The notes: generated by a model not told the origin, from the letters alone. A stretch of 60,620 nt of DNA from an uncultured Saprospiraceae bacterium (GCA_937929945.1 CALFUK010000057.1:1-60620), one strand, 5' to 3'. Positions 37,501 to 44,811 are shown, numbered from the stretch's first letter. Program-made: numbers and translations.

Positions 37501-40500
37501 GCTGGTATTCCGAAGAAGGTACTGTCCAGGATGGATACCTCGTAGACCTCTGGGAAGATCAGAGTCCAATCACCGTGGTTGTCACCGTCACTGATGATTG
37601 TGGTAACAGCACCGATGCGAGCTTCCATGTGGTCGTCACGGATCTGGTACCACCCGTACCAGTCTGCGAAGCAGGATTGCAAGTCAGCCTAACCGCATCC
37701 TCTGGCACCATCGATGAAGGCATCGCAAAGATATATGCCACAGATCTCGACGAAGGGTCTCACGACTCTGGCTGTGGTAAGGTCACTCTCACAGTAGTCA
37801 GAATGGAAGATTGGCAAGAAGTTGTCAGAGACTGTAGAGATAATATTATAGGCTATGCGCCCATGAGCTGCGCCCCTACTACGAAAGAAGTAGATCTCGG
37901 CATCATAGATAATAAAGAAGGCTGTCTGCCGTCTGAAGATAATAAAACCATGGTCACTGAACCTGGCGAGTTTGTCAGCTTCTGCTGTGAAGATGCTGGC
38001 CAGATTGTAACCGTCGTACTCATCGTCACTGATGAAAATGGCAATGTCAATCAATGTATGGTCGATGTGTCTGTCGTAGATAAGTCTGCGCCTTCACTCA
38101 TCTGTACTGACCAAGTCATCTCCTGTGCTGACGGAGATGTACTCGACCATCCAGCTATGGTCGGTGGCAACTGTACGGGAGAGACCGCATACGAAGTTCT
38201 CCTACTCAATGAAGAAAGAGGTAATAATGTATGTGCTGGTGGCCAAGTCATCAGAGAGTGGTATGTCGATAATGACCTCAATGGAGAATTTAACGCTGGT
38301 GATGCTTACTGTAGACAAGTCATAAGCGTGTCATCTACCGCTAACTTCGACCCATACACTATCAAGTGGCCTAAGAATTACGATGATGGGGAAGTCATTG
38401 GAATCAACTTAGAGTGTGATGCCGATGGTAAAGTCACAGAAACTGAAGCGACTGTCCCCATGGGAGGATCTGCGTCATGTACGCCTGACGTCGTCAATGA
38501 CGCTCCTGTATGGTGTGATACTGACTGTGGTCTCGTAGGTTACTCTATGGAGTCAGATACCATCAGAGCTTCTGATGCCTGTATGAAGATCATTCAGCGA
38601 TGGACGGTCGTAGACTGGTGTACTTATGATCCTAATGGCAGCGATGTCGACGATGAAAATGATACCGCCAGAGACAGATTCCAGGCAGTAGAAGACTGGG
38701 CTCAAGGCGAATGCGCCTCTTGTCCTGACTACGGCCCTGTAGCTGATCCTGTCTACTTCAGATACACTGATGTGGATGAGGATGGATACTATACCTATGA
38801 TCAAGTGATCAAAGTCATAGATGATACGGCTCCGACTATTGACGGTCCTGCAGAGTATGTCGTCAATACTTCTGGTGGTGCTACCACTAAAGATGATGAT
38901 ACACCATGTACGGGCAGCGATGTGATCACGGCTACTGCTGCTGATCTTTGTGGCGGTGAGATGACGGGAAGTAATCTATTACAATGGATCATCACAGTCA
39001 GTAAAGATGGAGAAGTCGTCACCACTAAGACTGCTAAAGGTCCTGAGGCTACGATGAATTCTCAAGAAGGAAGTCCGGGAGATGAGCACATCATCACGTG
39101 GAGAGTGAAGGACGGATGTGGCAATGAGTCAAGTGCCAGAACAGTCGTCACCTTCGGAGATCAGAAAGCGCCAACGCCATTCTGTGTCAGCGGATTGACC
39201 ACTGTATTCATGGAAGACAGCGGTACAGCTGAAATCTGGGGTCGAGAGTTTGACTTTGGTAGTTTCGATAACTGTACGGATGCAGCTGACTTAGAGTTTA
39301 GCATCGTCCCATCTGGAGAAGCGCCAATCAGACCTGGTGATGCTGACTTCGGATCACAGTTCGGTATGACCTTCACATGTGAAGACCTCGAGAGTTTCGT
39401 CGATCTCGATGTATACGTATGGGATGCTTCTGGTAATGGAGACTTCTGTACTGTCGGTATTCTATTCAATGGTGGATGTGCTGGTGAAGGCGGACAGCCT
39501 GAGCCTACTGATTCTACTGAAGTGAATACTGGTAGCTCTGCCATGATTGCTGGTCAAGTACAAACTGAATTCGGTGATGTACTGCAGCAAGTCGATGTGA
39601 CCGCTGCTACCTCTCTACCAGAATCACCATTCACTGTGCAGACTGATAATACAGGCCGCTATGCCTTTACGACGCTACCTAAAGAATTGAACTATCAAAT
39701 CTCTGTGGATAAGCAAGATCAATACATCAACGGTATATCAACCATTGACTTGGTCTTCATGTCCAGACACGTCATTGACGAGCAGCTATTCGATAGTCCT
39801 TATAAAGTCATTGCTGCTGATGTCACCGATGACGGTAGAGTCAGTGCACTCGATATCGTTGAGATTAAGAGACTCATACTCGGTGTCATCGATGATATCG
39901 ATAAGAGTGAAAGTTGGAGATTCGTCGATGAGGGTGCTAGCTACTTTGATGATATGAATCCATGGCCTTTCACTGAGTCACTCAGAGTCTTGGATCTGGA
40001 TGCTAATCAGACACAGGAAGACTTCATCGCCATCAAAATGGGTGATGTCAATGGTTCTGCTTCTGTTAATGGATTCAGCAGAGCTGAGACCAGATCAGGT
40101 AAGGTACTGACACTTCAAGTAGCTGATCAGATCCTACAGCCTGGCGAGAGAATCGAGCTCGTCGTCGATGCTGATAACTTTAAGTCAATCTATGGATATC
40201 AGTTCACACTGAATCATCCTGGACTGAGCATAGAGTCTATCTCATCTGGACAGATTGATATCGACGAAAGTGACTATGCTATCAGAGCGGATGTCACCAC
40301 CATGAGCTGGCACGATGCTCATCAGGTGAGTCTTGATCCTGAGGCAGCAGAAGGGTTATTCACGATTCAGATGATTGCGACTGAGACTCTCAGGCTAAGT
40401 GATGCACTGCGCATCAGCTCTGAGATCACACCCGCAGAAGCTTACTTCAATAATCTGGAACAGGTATCTGAGGTCGCTTTAGCCTTTACTCAGGCTGAGA

Positions 40501-40775
40501 ATGACGCCTACGACTTAGCACTCATGCAGAATGAACCTAACCCATTCTCTGATCAGACGACCATAGCCTTCACGCTGCCACAAGCAGGACAGGCGAAGCT
40601 ATCGATCATGGATGTCACAGGTCAGCTCATCATGACGCAGCAGGCTGATTACTCCGCTGGTTATCACAGTATGATCATCGATAAGAAGCAGCTCAATGTC
40701 TCTGCAGGCATACTCTACTACCAGTTAGAGTTTGATGAGCAGCTCATCAGTAAGAAAATGATCTTGGTGGAATAG
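31551..40775 (+). CDS. Giant T9SS-secreted repeat protein with DUF11-like domains
   Basis: A 3,074-residue exported protein. In order: signal peptide (about 1-35); thrombospondin-3-like Ca2+ repeats near 45-70 and 275-370 (DxDxDG runs) flanking a Cys-containing domain; seven tandem domains of about 112-135 residues starting near 425, 538, 652, 766, 882, 996 and 1130, each with FNDxNGDG, GETIxYxFxVTNTG, LAPGexDNTTFsG and TDP-type loops (DUF11/DUF7507-like Ig folds); a further DUF11-like domain about 1389-1564; a long Cys-rich HYR-like region about 1565-2640; a carboxypeptidase-regulatory-like fold near 2664; a dockerin-like Ca2+ unit (DVTDDGRVSALDIVEIKRLI) near 2752; a cohesin-like domain about 2840-2960; and a type IX sorting domain (NEPNPFSDQTTIAF) near 2990-3074. 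It is likely a surface adhesin or matrix protein. Confidence 0.93.
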   Translation: MRKPTIPSLKLFKAISATLLVLCVLFTLPSFTIENIEVPTTLVGPLDGDVDNDGIPDFVDMDSDNDGILDEDEGVTCSVVDLSPLNGETDALTAFNNAMITVGGVNGALIQIESPLELNGSAMQDEFIISNEHILSSGNDSTSLLLGVAHAPGETGSANSLGTNYTFSQPVCGFNFNLYDIDRTDEVAVVGFLNGVVVPYTITSIGVCLEADAAASTVRSICDVQARPSNNNVFEHKAIIVFDGCIDRIEFDLYDFDDGNGGSFTFLPAPEPICVASDTDGDGIADAFDLDSDNDGIPDAIEACGDISLVLEECTLDNNGDGTYSATPGVLEGLCGDAPVDTDGDGIEDFRDLDSDGDGCSDATEAGTNSNPNVNDTEVSDGYSMPAAGINECGLVLDGMTATCGTPSSTSYIDDTASGACVVGVPGIEIVKVGMLNDSNGNGFAEVGETISYMFIVTNTGTVPLTMVSVEDIQVVVMGGPIATLAPGEMDNTTFSATYTLTDADILNGMVTNMATASGLDPNGEPIEDEDEEITMFEADAEIMLMKTGTFNDENGDGIAQLNETITYSFIVINTGSVPLTMVTISDELIDIQGGPIDLAPMSTDDMTFTGTYVLTQADLDEGMITNMATVSGNDPSGVATTDDDDDMTELPGMPGIDIDKLSTFNDSNGNGLADAGETISYSFVVTNTGTVTLQSIMVSDPMLMLGGITLPSLAPGASDNTTFSGTYTLTQDDVDDGMKMNQASVTGTDPEGNPTGDDDTEITDLPGMPGIEIVKAGMFNDTDGDGFPEVGETITYMFIVTNTGNVTLSGIEVTDPLVSVSGQQIASLAPGTMDMTTFSGIYVLTQDDVNLGNVENTATVRATDPDDNPFTDTSDEDTPLAQNPEIMLMKTGTFNDENGDGAAQPGETISYVFVVINTGNTTLTNIELDDPTIAITGTAIDVLQPGEMDNTTFTGIYVINQVDIDEGEVLNSASVMGTDPDGMTIEDPDDEITPLPQRPNIDVLKIGAFNDENGDGLGQPGETITFSFTVTNNGNVTLEDVIITDDMVIVMGDPIPVMRPGDTNSTQFTGIYTLIQQDIDNGGVVNQAIGSGTDPGGNPVEDDSDDPLDQTDIDPDMDGDPDDPTVVPVGQDPMISLLKIGTLADQNGDGLAQVGETIDYEFVVTNTGNVTLTNVRVTDPDIVVIGGPIPSLAPGETDNTTFSGMRVLTLEDLLTLEITNQALVTGTDPNDMPVTDISDDPNEPTDIDPDFDGDPDDPTIVPFCSVDVGDIVGGPDKCLDEDGTMINATPVGQTIVPTGFSTLYVLTSNPGFIIEQVNTTPDFTVTEEGVYKIHTLIAQISDPTDGNFLDLSVVTPGQTSAAEVLEIVSSNGICAGLDVDVDDILVSPCIIDLTKEQVFENLFDDDDVLLTYELIIQNDGGFEVRNLSMQDPLVFFPAALPASPLNATNVELEITNIDATQLPGLDLSYTGYDGNTELFDQTGILMPGESFRVTITTEVSLDRYRDLGALQFNEAQVQGLAVSSDGTPIEDIEDDSDDPTVLDNIDPDGDGDPDDPTPVILPVCDELVCNQDLVISLNRECRLEVTPDMVLEAPSFLGFYEINFFDDDGNSFGNILTPEAVNFVLTYEVGCGQNSCWGTAIVETNQLPQLEAPCACTEDGVLPEDCKVWCSDENVFPDILISPDEVREEFGECGPELLRLIVKEERTGDICDPEGELITLRYTVKVLRHDRIEEVDLLCQTYAIQKLDIDVPEFEFNAHFGFPNDINLDCNYLDNIDSDIAYEFGSPESIEALTGSGSLAFPHYVDKHRLQTDTIITADTIQVPDESMQILRDTMVMQDVDGDGTPEWVQITVVDKVLKDVIVLDTFVTDPRFPQVPIRSRLCNLLVSKSDVEFEACGSGKKILREWVMIDWCDADILVRNLQTIEIRDLSAPEILKQVDGELVPVTMLDDVFASTEPWTCGAKFPLPELLTRDNCSEDLDVSWYSEEGTVQDGYLVDLWEDQSPITVVVTVTDDCGNSTDASFHVVVTDLVPPVPVCEAGLQVSLTASSGTIDEGIAKIYATDLDEGSHDSGCGKVTLTVVRMEDWQEVVRDCRDNIIGYAPMSCAPTTKEVDLGIIDNKEGCLPSEDNKTMVTEPGEFVSFCCEDAGQIVTVVLIVTDENGNVNQCMVDVSVVDKSAPSLICTDQVISCADGDVLDHPAMVGGNCTGETAYEVLLLNEERGNNVCAGGQVIREWYVDNDLNGEFNAGDAYCRQVISVSSTANFDPYTIKWPKNYDDGEVIGINLECDADGKVTETEATVPMGGSASCTPDVVNDAPVWCDTDCGLVGYSMESDTIRASDACMKIIQRWTVVDWCTYDPNGSDVDDENDTARDRFQAVEDWAQGECASCPDYGPVADPVYFRYTDVDEDGYYTYDQVIKVIDDTAPTIDGPAEYVVNTSGGATTKDDDTPCTGSDVITATAADLCGGEMTGSNLLQWIITVSKDGEVVTTKTAKGPEATMNSQEGSPGDEHIITWRVKDGCGNESSARTVVTFGDQKAPTPFCVSGLTTVFMEDSGTAEIWGREFDFGSFDNCTDAADLEFSIVPSGEAPIRPGDADFGSQFGMTFTCEDLESFVDLDVYVWDASGNGDFCTVGILFNGGCAGEGGQPEPTDSTEVNTGSSAMIAGQVQTEFGDVLQQVDVTAATSLPESPFTVQTDNTGRYAFTTLPKELNYQISVDKQDQYINGISTIDLVFMSRHVIDEQLFDSPYKVIAADVTDDGRVSALDIVEIKRLILGVIDDIDKSESWRFVDEGASYFDDMNPWPFTESLRVLDLDANQTQEDFIAIKMGDVNGSASVNGFSRAETRSGKVLTLQVADQILQPGERIELVVDADNFKSIYGYQFTLNHPGLSIESISSGQIDIDESDYAIRADVTTMSWHDAHQVSLDPEAAEGLFTIQMIATETLRLSDALRISSEITPAEAYFNNLEQVSEVALAFTQAENDAYDLALMQNEPNPFSDQTTIAFTLPQAGQAKLSIMDVTGQLIMTQQADYSAGYHSMIIDKKQLNVSAGILYYQLEFDEQLISKKMILVE

Positions 40776-40807
40776 GCTTTTCTATCCCTCACTTAATCAT
40801 AAAAGGT

Positions 40808-40844
40808 AAAAGGAAGCACTCTATAAAGAGTGCTTCCTTTTTTT
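40808..40844 (+). terminator. Terminator of the giant secreted-protein gene
   Basis: AAAAGGAAGCACTCT and AGAGTGCTTCCTTTT form a perfect 15-base-pair stem with an ATAA loop and a T-run, starting 33 bases after the stop codon. It is effective in both directions by sequence. Confidence 0.93.
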
Positions 40845-41031
40845 GTGGCATTAGGCCCTATTGCATGTTACAGCCAAATCCTCCTCAATACGTGACAAAT
40901 ATGTCTTAAATCAAGGCCAGATCTATATGGATATAGCAATGAACAGTATCTTAGCATTATCAAAACACCATGCTAAGTATCTTAATCAATAGCCAAAAAG
41001 TGAATTAGATTTATGTATCAAAAGAAACAAG

Positions 41032-42087
41032 GTGAAATTTAAAGATATTCCGATCCTGATCTTTGTGCTATCAATCTTTAAGATAAGCACTGCTTTCACT
41101 CAAATAAATAGTGATAGTATTTCCTCACTGGCACCTTCCATTGAGCCAGTGGATAGCTTACTACTCCCATCTGCTGCATTAGTAGAAGCACCTCAAAATA
41201 CTCCAGACTCAAGTCATATGATCTTAGCTTTGACTGATCCACCAGTAATTGCAAGGATAAAAGCATCTACAGAACGACTCAATGAAATACAAAAAAATAT
41301 AAACCAAAAACAAGATGCTCTCAGGGACGGTGGGAAAGCTTTCGACTTGGAGGAAGTAAGTAAGGCAGGTGATGCATCCACTGAACTTGAATCATCGCTA
41401 CAAGAGGCTTCCATACTTCGACAAGCCATCCATTCTTTAAGGGATGATGAATCATTAGTCGATGAGCTGGAGTATATAGAAGAAAGTATAGAAATGCTGC
41501 AGGCTTCGGTCAGACAGATCGTGCTAAGCTATCCCGAAGAAGATCTATCTGAGTATACGTTCGAAGTAGTAGATCCAATAACTGATGCATATGACTGCAA
41601 TGTGATCGAAAATACTACTGATAAAGATAACTTGATGTATAGTACACACGCAGCTCCCCTATTAGCGTATACACACCCAAAGCTAAAGCCACACTTCGTT
41701 GGCCAAGATTACCTCAGCACCTCAGCACAAGTCATTAAATCTGGTTCAAATTATTTTATCGCACTATCCATTCAGATCAGATCTAATCGAGCGAAAGAGA
41801 CCTTTGGTGGCTTAGAAAAAGGAGATGCGATGCGACTGCAGCTCATCAATGGTGAGACGGTGATTGCTTATAACATGAAACGCAGTTTTGGGATATATGA
41901 TGACATATCCAATGTCACTAACTATTCACCGGTATATAGCATTAAAAAGGACTACCTAAAGAAATTATCGAATGTAGAACTCGATAAAGTCGGACTCATG
42001 TGGACAACTGGCTATGAGGATTATGAAGTATATGAGATTGACTTCTTTGTGAATCATGCAAATTGTATTTTAGGAACATATCAATGA
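41032..42087 (+). CDS. Exported coiled-coil protein of unknown function
   Basis: A 351-residue protein with signal peptide (MKFKDIPILIFVLSIFKISTAFTQ). Residues about 75-165 are charged and heptad-like (ARIKASTERLNEIQKNINQKQ onwards, then LESSLQEASILRQAIHSL), so a coiled coil is likely. Residues about 180-351 look like a beta-rich domain with NYFIALSIQIRS and RLQLINGETVIAYNM. I do not recognise the family. The start is GTG 41032 because no in-frame ATG precedes the signal peptide. Its TGA stop overlaps the ATG of the second miaE gene (ATGA), which implies coupled translation of an exported protein with a cytoplasmic tRNA-modification enzyme. Confidence 0.75.
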   Translation: MKFKDIPILIFVLSIFKISTAFTQINSDSISSLAPSIEPVDSLLLPSAALVEAPQNTPDSSHMILALTDPPVIARIKASTERLNEIQKNINQKQDALRDGGKAFDLEEVSKAGDASTELESSLQEASILRQAIHSLRDDESLVDELEYIEESIEMLQASVRQIVLSYPEEDLSEYTFEVVDPITDAYDCNVIENTTDKDNLMYSTHAAPLLAYTHPKLKPHFVGQDYLSTSAQVIKSGSNYFIALSIQIRSNRAKETFGGLEKGDAMRLQLINGETVIAYNMKRSFGIYDDISNVTNYSPVYSIKKDYLKKLSNVELDKVGLMWTTGYEDYEVYEIDFFVNHANCILGTYQ

Positions 42088-42692
42088 TGATGGAGCAAAC
42101 GACTAAAACAAAACTAGGCCTCAACCTCCCTACTGACCCTAGATGGGTCAACTTAGCAGAGATGGATCTGCAAGAGATCTTAACTGATCATGCGTATTGT
42201 GAGCAAAAAGCCACTACCTCATGCATCACCTTAATCCAGCAATATCCCGACCGACGAGAGTTAGTGGATGAGCTGACACCTGTGGCTGCAGAAGAGTGGA
42301 GTCATTTTGCCTTAGTCCTGCAAGAGCTTCGAAAAAGAGGACTCACACTCGGACATCAGCGCCGGGATGAATACGTCAATCAGCTGATCCTCTTTCAAAG
42401 AAAAGGGGGATCAAAGGAAATGCGTCTTATCGAGAAGTTATTGACCTTTGCCCTGATAGAAGCCCGAAGCTGTGAGCGATTCAGATTGCTCTCGCTTCAT
42501 ATCTCAGAAGAAAAACTTAAGGAATTCTATAAGGGATTTATGATCTCGGAGGCGGGGCACTACAAAATGTTCTTGCGGCTAGCTAAGCTATATGGGGATG
42601 AAAAAGAGGTGGAACTGAGGTGGCAAGAATACCTCACATATGAAGCTGAGATGATTAAAACCTTAGAACTAAGAGGAGATAGAATGCATTGA
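42084..42692 (+). CDS. miaE: MiaE tRNA hydroxylase, paralogue 2
   Basis: A 202-residue ferritin-like diiron hydroxylase for ms2i6A37 of tRNA. From ATG 42084, ligands are E40 (AYCEQKA), E71 and H74 (EEWSH), then Glu in IEARSCERF and the ExxH of SEAGH. The opening LGLNLPTDPRWVNLAE and the SEAGHYKMFLRLA block are the standard Bacteroidota MiaE form, so this copy is the better candidate for the canonical enzyme; the copy at 3606 lacks this N-terminal segment. ATG codons at 42087 and 42090 are equivalent alternatives. An AGGAA at 42072-42076 could assist initiation. It overlaps the preceding exported-protein gene by four bases. Confidence 0.93.
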   Translation: MMMEQTTKTKLGLNLPTDPRWVNLAEMDLQEILTDHAYCEQKATTSCITLIQQYPDRRELVDELTPVAAEEWSHFALVLQELRKRGLTLGHQRRDEYVNQLILFQRKGGSKEMRLIEKLLTFALIEARSCERFRLLSLHISEEKLKEFYKGFMISEAGHYKMFLRLAKLYGDEKEVELRWQEYLTYEAEMIKTLELRGDRMH

Positions 42693-42746
42693 TCCTATCC
42701 CCTCCTATTTATGATTATTTTGACACTGATTGTGATTTAGCAAGCT

Positions 42747-43565
42747 CTAATTGACCAGCTCCAGGATACCGTTATTATCCATGACAACTTTCGCCTCATT
42801 AAAACCTCTGGCGATGGCTAAGTCTCTGATTTCTATGGCTTTCTCATAGCTACTGTAGGCACTTAAGACAAATATCGTCCACTCGCCCTTTGTCCATTGC
42901 TCTATCTTTCCTAAATCATCTATTGATGCGTTGGGAAACCACATAGGATCTTGGTAGGATGCTAACTGTACTTTATAATTGGAAGTAACGCTGGTAAAAT
43001 TTGTATTCCCAGCTGCATAATCATCCTTGATGTAATAACTACCTGTCATCATCAGCTCAATATCCGAGGCATTCATTTGATTGCGAGTGATAAACGCATC
43101 TCGATAACCCATAGATTTAACCTGACGCAAAATATCACTCGCTTCTACCTTATTCTCAAAGTATCCAAGTTTGATTTTAATGGCATTACCAGCATATTGC
43201 TTATAGATGTTTCCAAAGACGCCCAAGTGTTTAAACTGATCTGCGTTACCTCTGGAGTTAAAAAGTGCCGCCAACTGGATAAAAAAGACTGTCGTCTCTT
43301 CCGCATTGAGTGTACCAGTATACACTTCTGTAGGGATGAAGGTCTCCATCACATTGACTCTGGAATTATTTCTTGTGGTCACTGATGTCCCAGTATTATT
43401 GACCTTGACAATCCCAGCAGCTTTCGCTCTTTGTTCTTGTAAGTCTTTTAGGGAAATAGCTTTAGGCACCTGATCTTGAGGTATGACAGGTATGGCATCC
43501 TGAGCGTAGACTGAGCCAGTGACAGCAAAGGCTAACAATAAGCCGAGTAATATAGAGTTTTTCAT
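42747..43565 (-). CDS. Exported protein with two SPOR-like domains
   Basis: A 272-residue protein with signal peptide ending at YAQ (about residue 22). Residues about 93-160 (FFIQLAALFNSRGN...IKIKLGYFENKVEASDILRQV) and about 195-265 (YKVQLASYQDPMWF...WTIFVLSAYSSYEKAIEIRD) both have the SPOR pattern: a first strand with VQLA, a strand ending in gly or aromatic residues, and a helix with regularly spaced Ala and Arg. SPOR domains bind denuded glycan strands of peptidoglycan at division or remodelling sites. It lacks a transmembrane anchor, so it would be free in the periplasm or bound by its domains. It is divergent from the tmRNA gene. Confidence 0.8.
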   Translation of the reverse strand: MKNSILLGLLLAFAVTGSVYAQDAIPVIPQDQVPKAISLKDLQEQRAKAAGIVKVNNTGTSVTTRNNSRVNVMETFIPTEVYTGTLNAEETTVFFIQLAALFNSRGNADQFKHLGVFGNIYKQYAGNAIKIKLGYFENKVEASDILRQVKSMGYRDAFITRNQMNASDIELMMTGSYYIKDDYAAGNTNFTSVTSNYKVQLASYQDPMWFPNASIDDLGKIEQWTKGEWTIFVLSAYSSYEKAIEIRDLAIARGFNEAKVVMDNNGILELVN

Positions 43566-43890
43566 AACCAGTTATTTATATATTATAAAACATAAAAATA
43601 TAAAGATTATTGATTACATGGTGTTTATATATAACTTTTATTTATAATATGTTAAAATACGACAGTTTCCACTATGTCCACTGGCCAGGAATCACTTCTA
43701 CGATGTGTCATTTTTCGTATTGGTAGTCGATGGGTATTCTATATTGATGAAAGTCGAGCTTGCCATAGATTGTGCATGAACGGCTATCCTACAGATTTTT
43801 GTTTTTGATTCAAAGAAGAAACTTTATCCATCATTGATTCGTTACCTTTGCTCTGTCCATTGATAGCATTGGATGATACTATTGAAATAT
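43566..43890. other. Divergent gap with tmRNA promoter region
   Basis: This 325-base gap lies between the SPOR-protein gene (minus) and tmRNA (plus). The first 90 bases are very AT-rich and must hold the SPOR gene promoter. The last 50 bases contain the tmRNA -7 box and a short 5' precursor. No open frame of interest and no repeat is seen between them. Confidence 0.4.
43843..43850 (+). promoter_or_regulatory. TAnnTTTG -7 box before tmRNA
   Basis: TACCTTTG, in the context CGTTACCTTTGC, matches the -7 consensus. Transcription would start near 43857, leaving a precursor of about 34 bases to be removed by RNase P. The same GTTACCTTTG ten-mer precedes fabI at 58204. A partial -33 element (CTTTA) lies closer than usual. 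Confidence 0.6.
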
Positions 43891-44275
43891 GGGGCTGACT
43901 GGTATTGACAGGAAAGAATATCGATACGTAAGCATGCCGGAGCAGTGATCAATTACTCCGTACTAAATAGTGATCAAAACCACAATTGGCGAAAATAGAT
44001 TCGCATTAGCTGCCTAATTTAGAATTAGCATAGCTTTTTGCACTGTGTAGGAGACTTCCGATATACCTACTATCAGTGTATAATGACCGCTACGCTTCGC
44101 GCTGGCACTCGGAATAGAGACTCTATGCTTCGATAGAGAATCGAATCTTAAGAAGATAAGCTGACGGTTGGTTGCTTGTACACCTGCCTGAAGACGAAAA
44201 TTTAAGAATAAGCTACGCATGTAGAAAGCATATGGGTGCTTTGTCTGGACCCGAGTTCGAATCTCGGCAGCTCCA
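43891..44275 (+). ncRNA. ssrA: tmRNA (transfer-messenger RNA)
   Basis: The gene frees stalled ribosomes by trans-translation. The 5' end GGGGCTGACTGGTATTGACAG is the tmRNA consensus beginning and pairs through GGGGCTG with CAGCTCC at 44268-44274 (one G-U). The T arm is CCGAG-TTCGAAT-CTCGG at 44251-44267. CCA is not encoded; the discriminator A is 44275. The tag frame runs GGC 43988 to TAA 44015-44017 and encodes GENRFALAA after the charged alanine, with the ALAA end recognised by ClpXP-type proteases. Total length of 385 bases fits a one-piece tmRNA. A terminator and two decayed copies of the 3' end follow. Confidence 0.93.
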
Positions 44276-44640
44276 CAAATACATCAAAATGATGTCTCAA
44301 ATGAAAAATCAAGGTTAAAAAATAGGAAGCTTGCTTCTATATTTTTTAACCTTTTTTCATGTATGAGCGACAGCGAATACAGCATTTTGATATTCAACAT
44401 GGGTGCTCTTCGAGATCGACAAGGTCAATCTCGGCATATCCACAGATACATCAAAATGATGTCTCAAATGAAAAATTAAGGTTGAAAAATAGGAAGCTTG
44501 CTTTTATATATTCTTCAACCTTTTTTCATTGTATGAGCGACAGCGAATGCAGCATTTTGATATTCAACATGGGAGCTCATCGAGATCGCCGAGGTCAATC
44601 TCGGCACACCTCCACAGACACATCAAGATGATCAGCCGCT
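44229..44640 (+). repeat. Tandem decayed copies of tmRNA 3' end and terminator
   Basis: Three direct units with a period of about 167-170 bases. Unit 1 is the genuine tmRNA 3' end plus its terminator (44229-44357). Unit 2 (about 44359-44528) repeats GGGTGCT, CGAG...CTCGG, TCCACA, the words CATCAAAATGATGTCTCAAA, and a full terminator hairpin, but has lost TTCGAAT and the acceptor match. Unit 3 (about 44530-44636) repeats the T-arm remnant and stops near CATCAAGATGATC. Each of units 2 and 3 is preceded by TGTATGAGCGACAGCGAAT, absent before unit 1. Short frames inside the array are not genes. Confidence 0.85.
44311..44357 (+). terminator. tmRNA terminator hairpin
   Basis: AAGGTTAAAAAATA pairs with TATTTTTTAACCTT around an inner GAAGC-tt-GCTTC stem and is followed by a T-run. 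The copy at 44478-44526 keeps the fold with an A-T to G-C compensatory change. Confidence 0.85.
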
Positions 44641-44749
44641 CCCTCAACCTATCAAGTCTCAAAAAATTAGAGAAGCCAAAGCTTTCTAAAAGTGTGACAC
44701 ACAGATTTACAATTCCAATATCGAAGATGCAGCAAAGGATAAAAATGAA

Positions 44750-44779
44750 AAAGGAGTCCAATTTTCATTGAACTCCTTT
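44750..44779 (-). terminator. nrdA terminator
   Basis: The minus strand reads AAAGGAGTTCAA, a 6-base loop, TTGGACTCCTTT, then TTC and ATTTTTA. The 12-position stem has one mismatch. It begins 33 bases after the nrdA stop codon. Confidence 0.75.
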
Positions 44780-44811
44780 CTTCGTTTATAGTTTCATTTT
44801 CGTCCTGCAGC

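Noticed and set aside
44241-44276. A T-arm and acceptor sequence that looks like the 3' half of a tRNA gene.
   Set aside because: The matching 5' acceptor is 377 bases upstream with a tag frame between, so it is the end of tmRNA, not a truncated tRNA.
44359-44771. Two overlapping open frames of 80 to 90 codons after tmRNA, with similar openings (MYERQR...).
   Set aside because: They lie inside the tandem tmRNA 3'-end units, and their similarity comes from the DNA repeat; the conserved features are the hairpins, not the frame.
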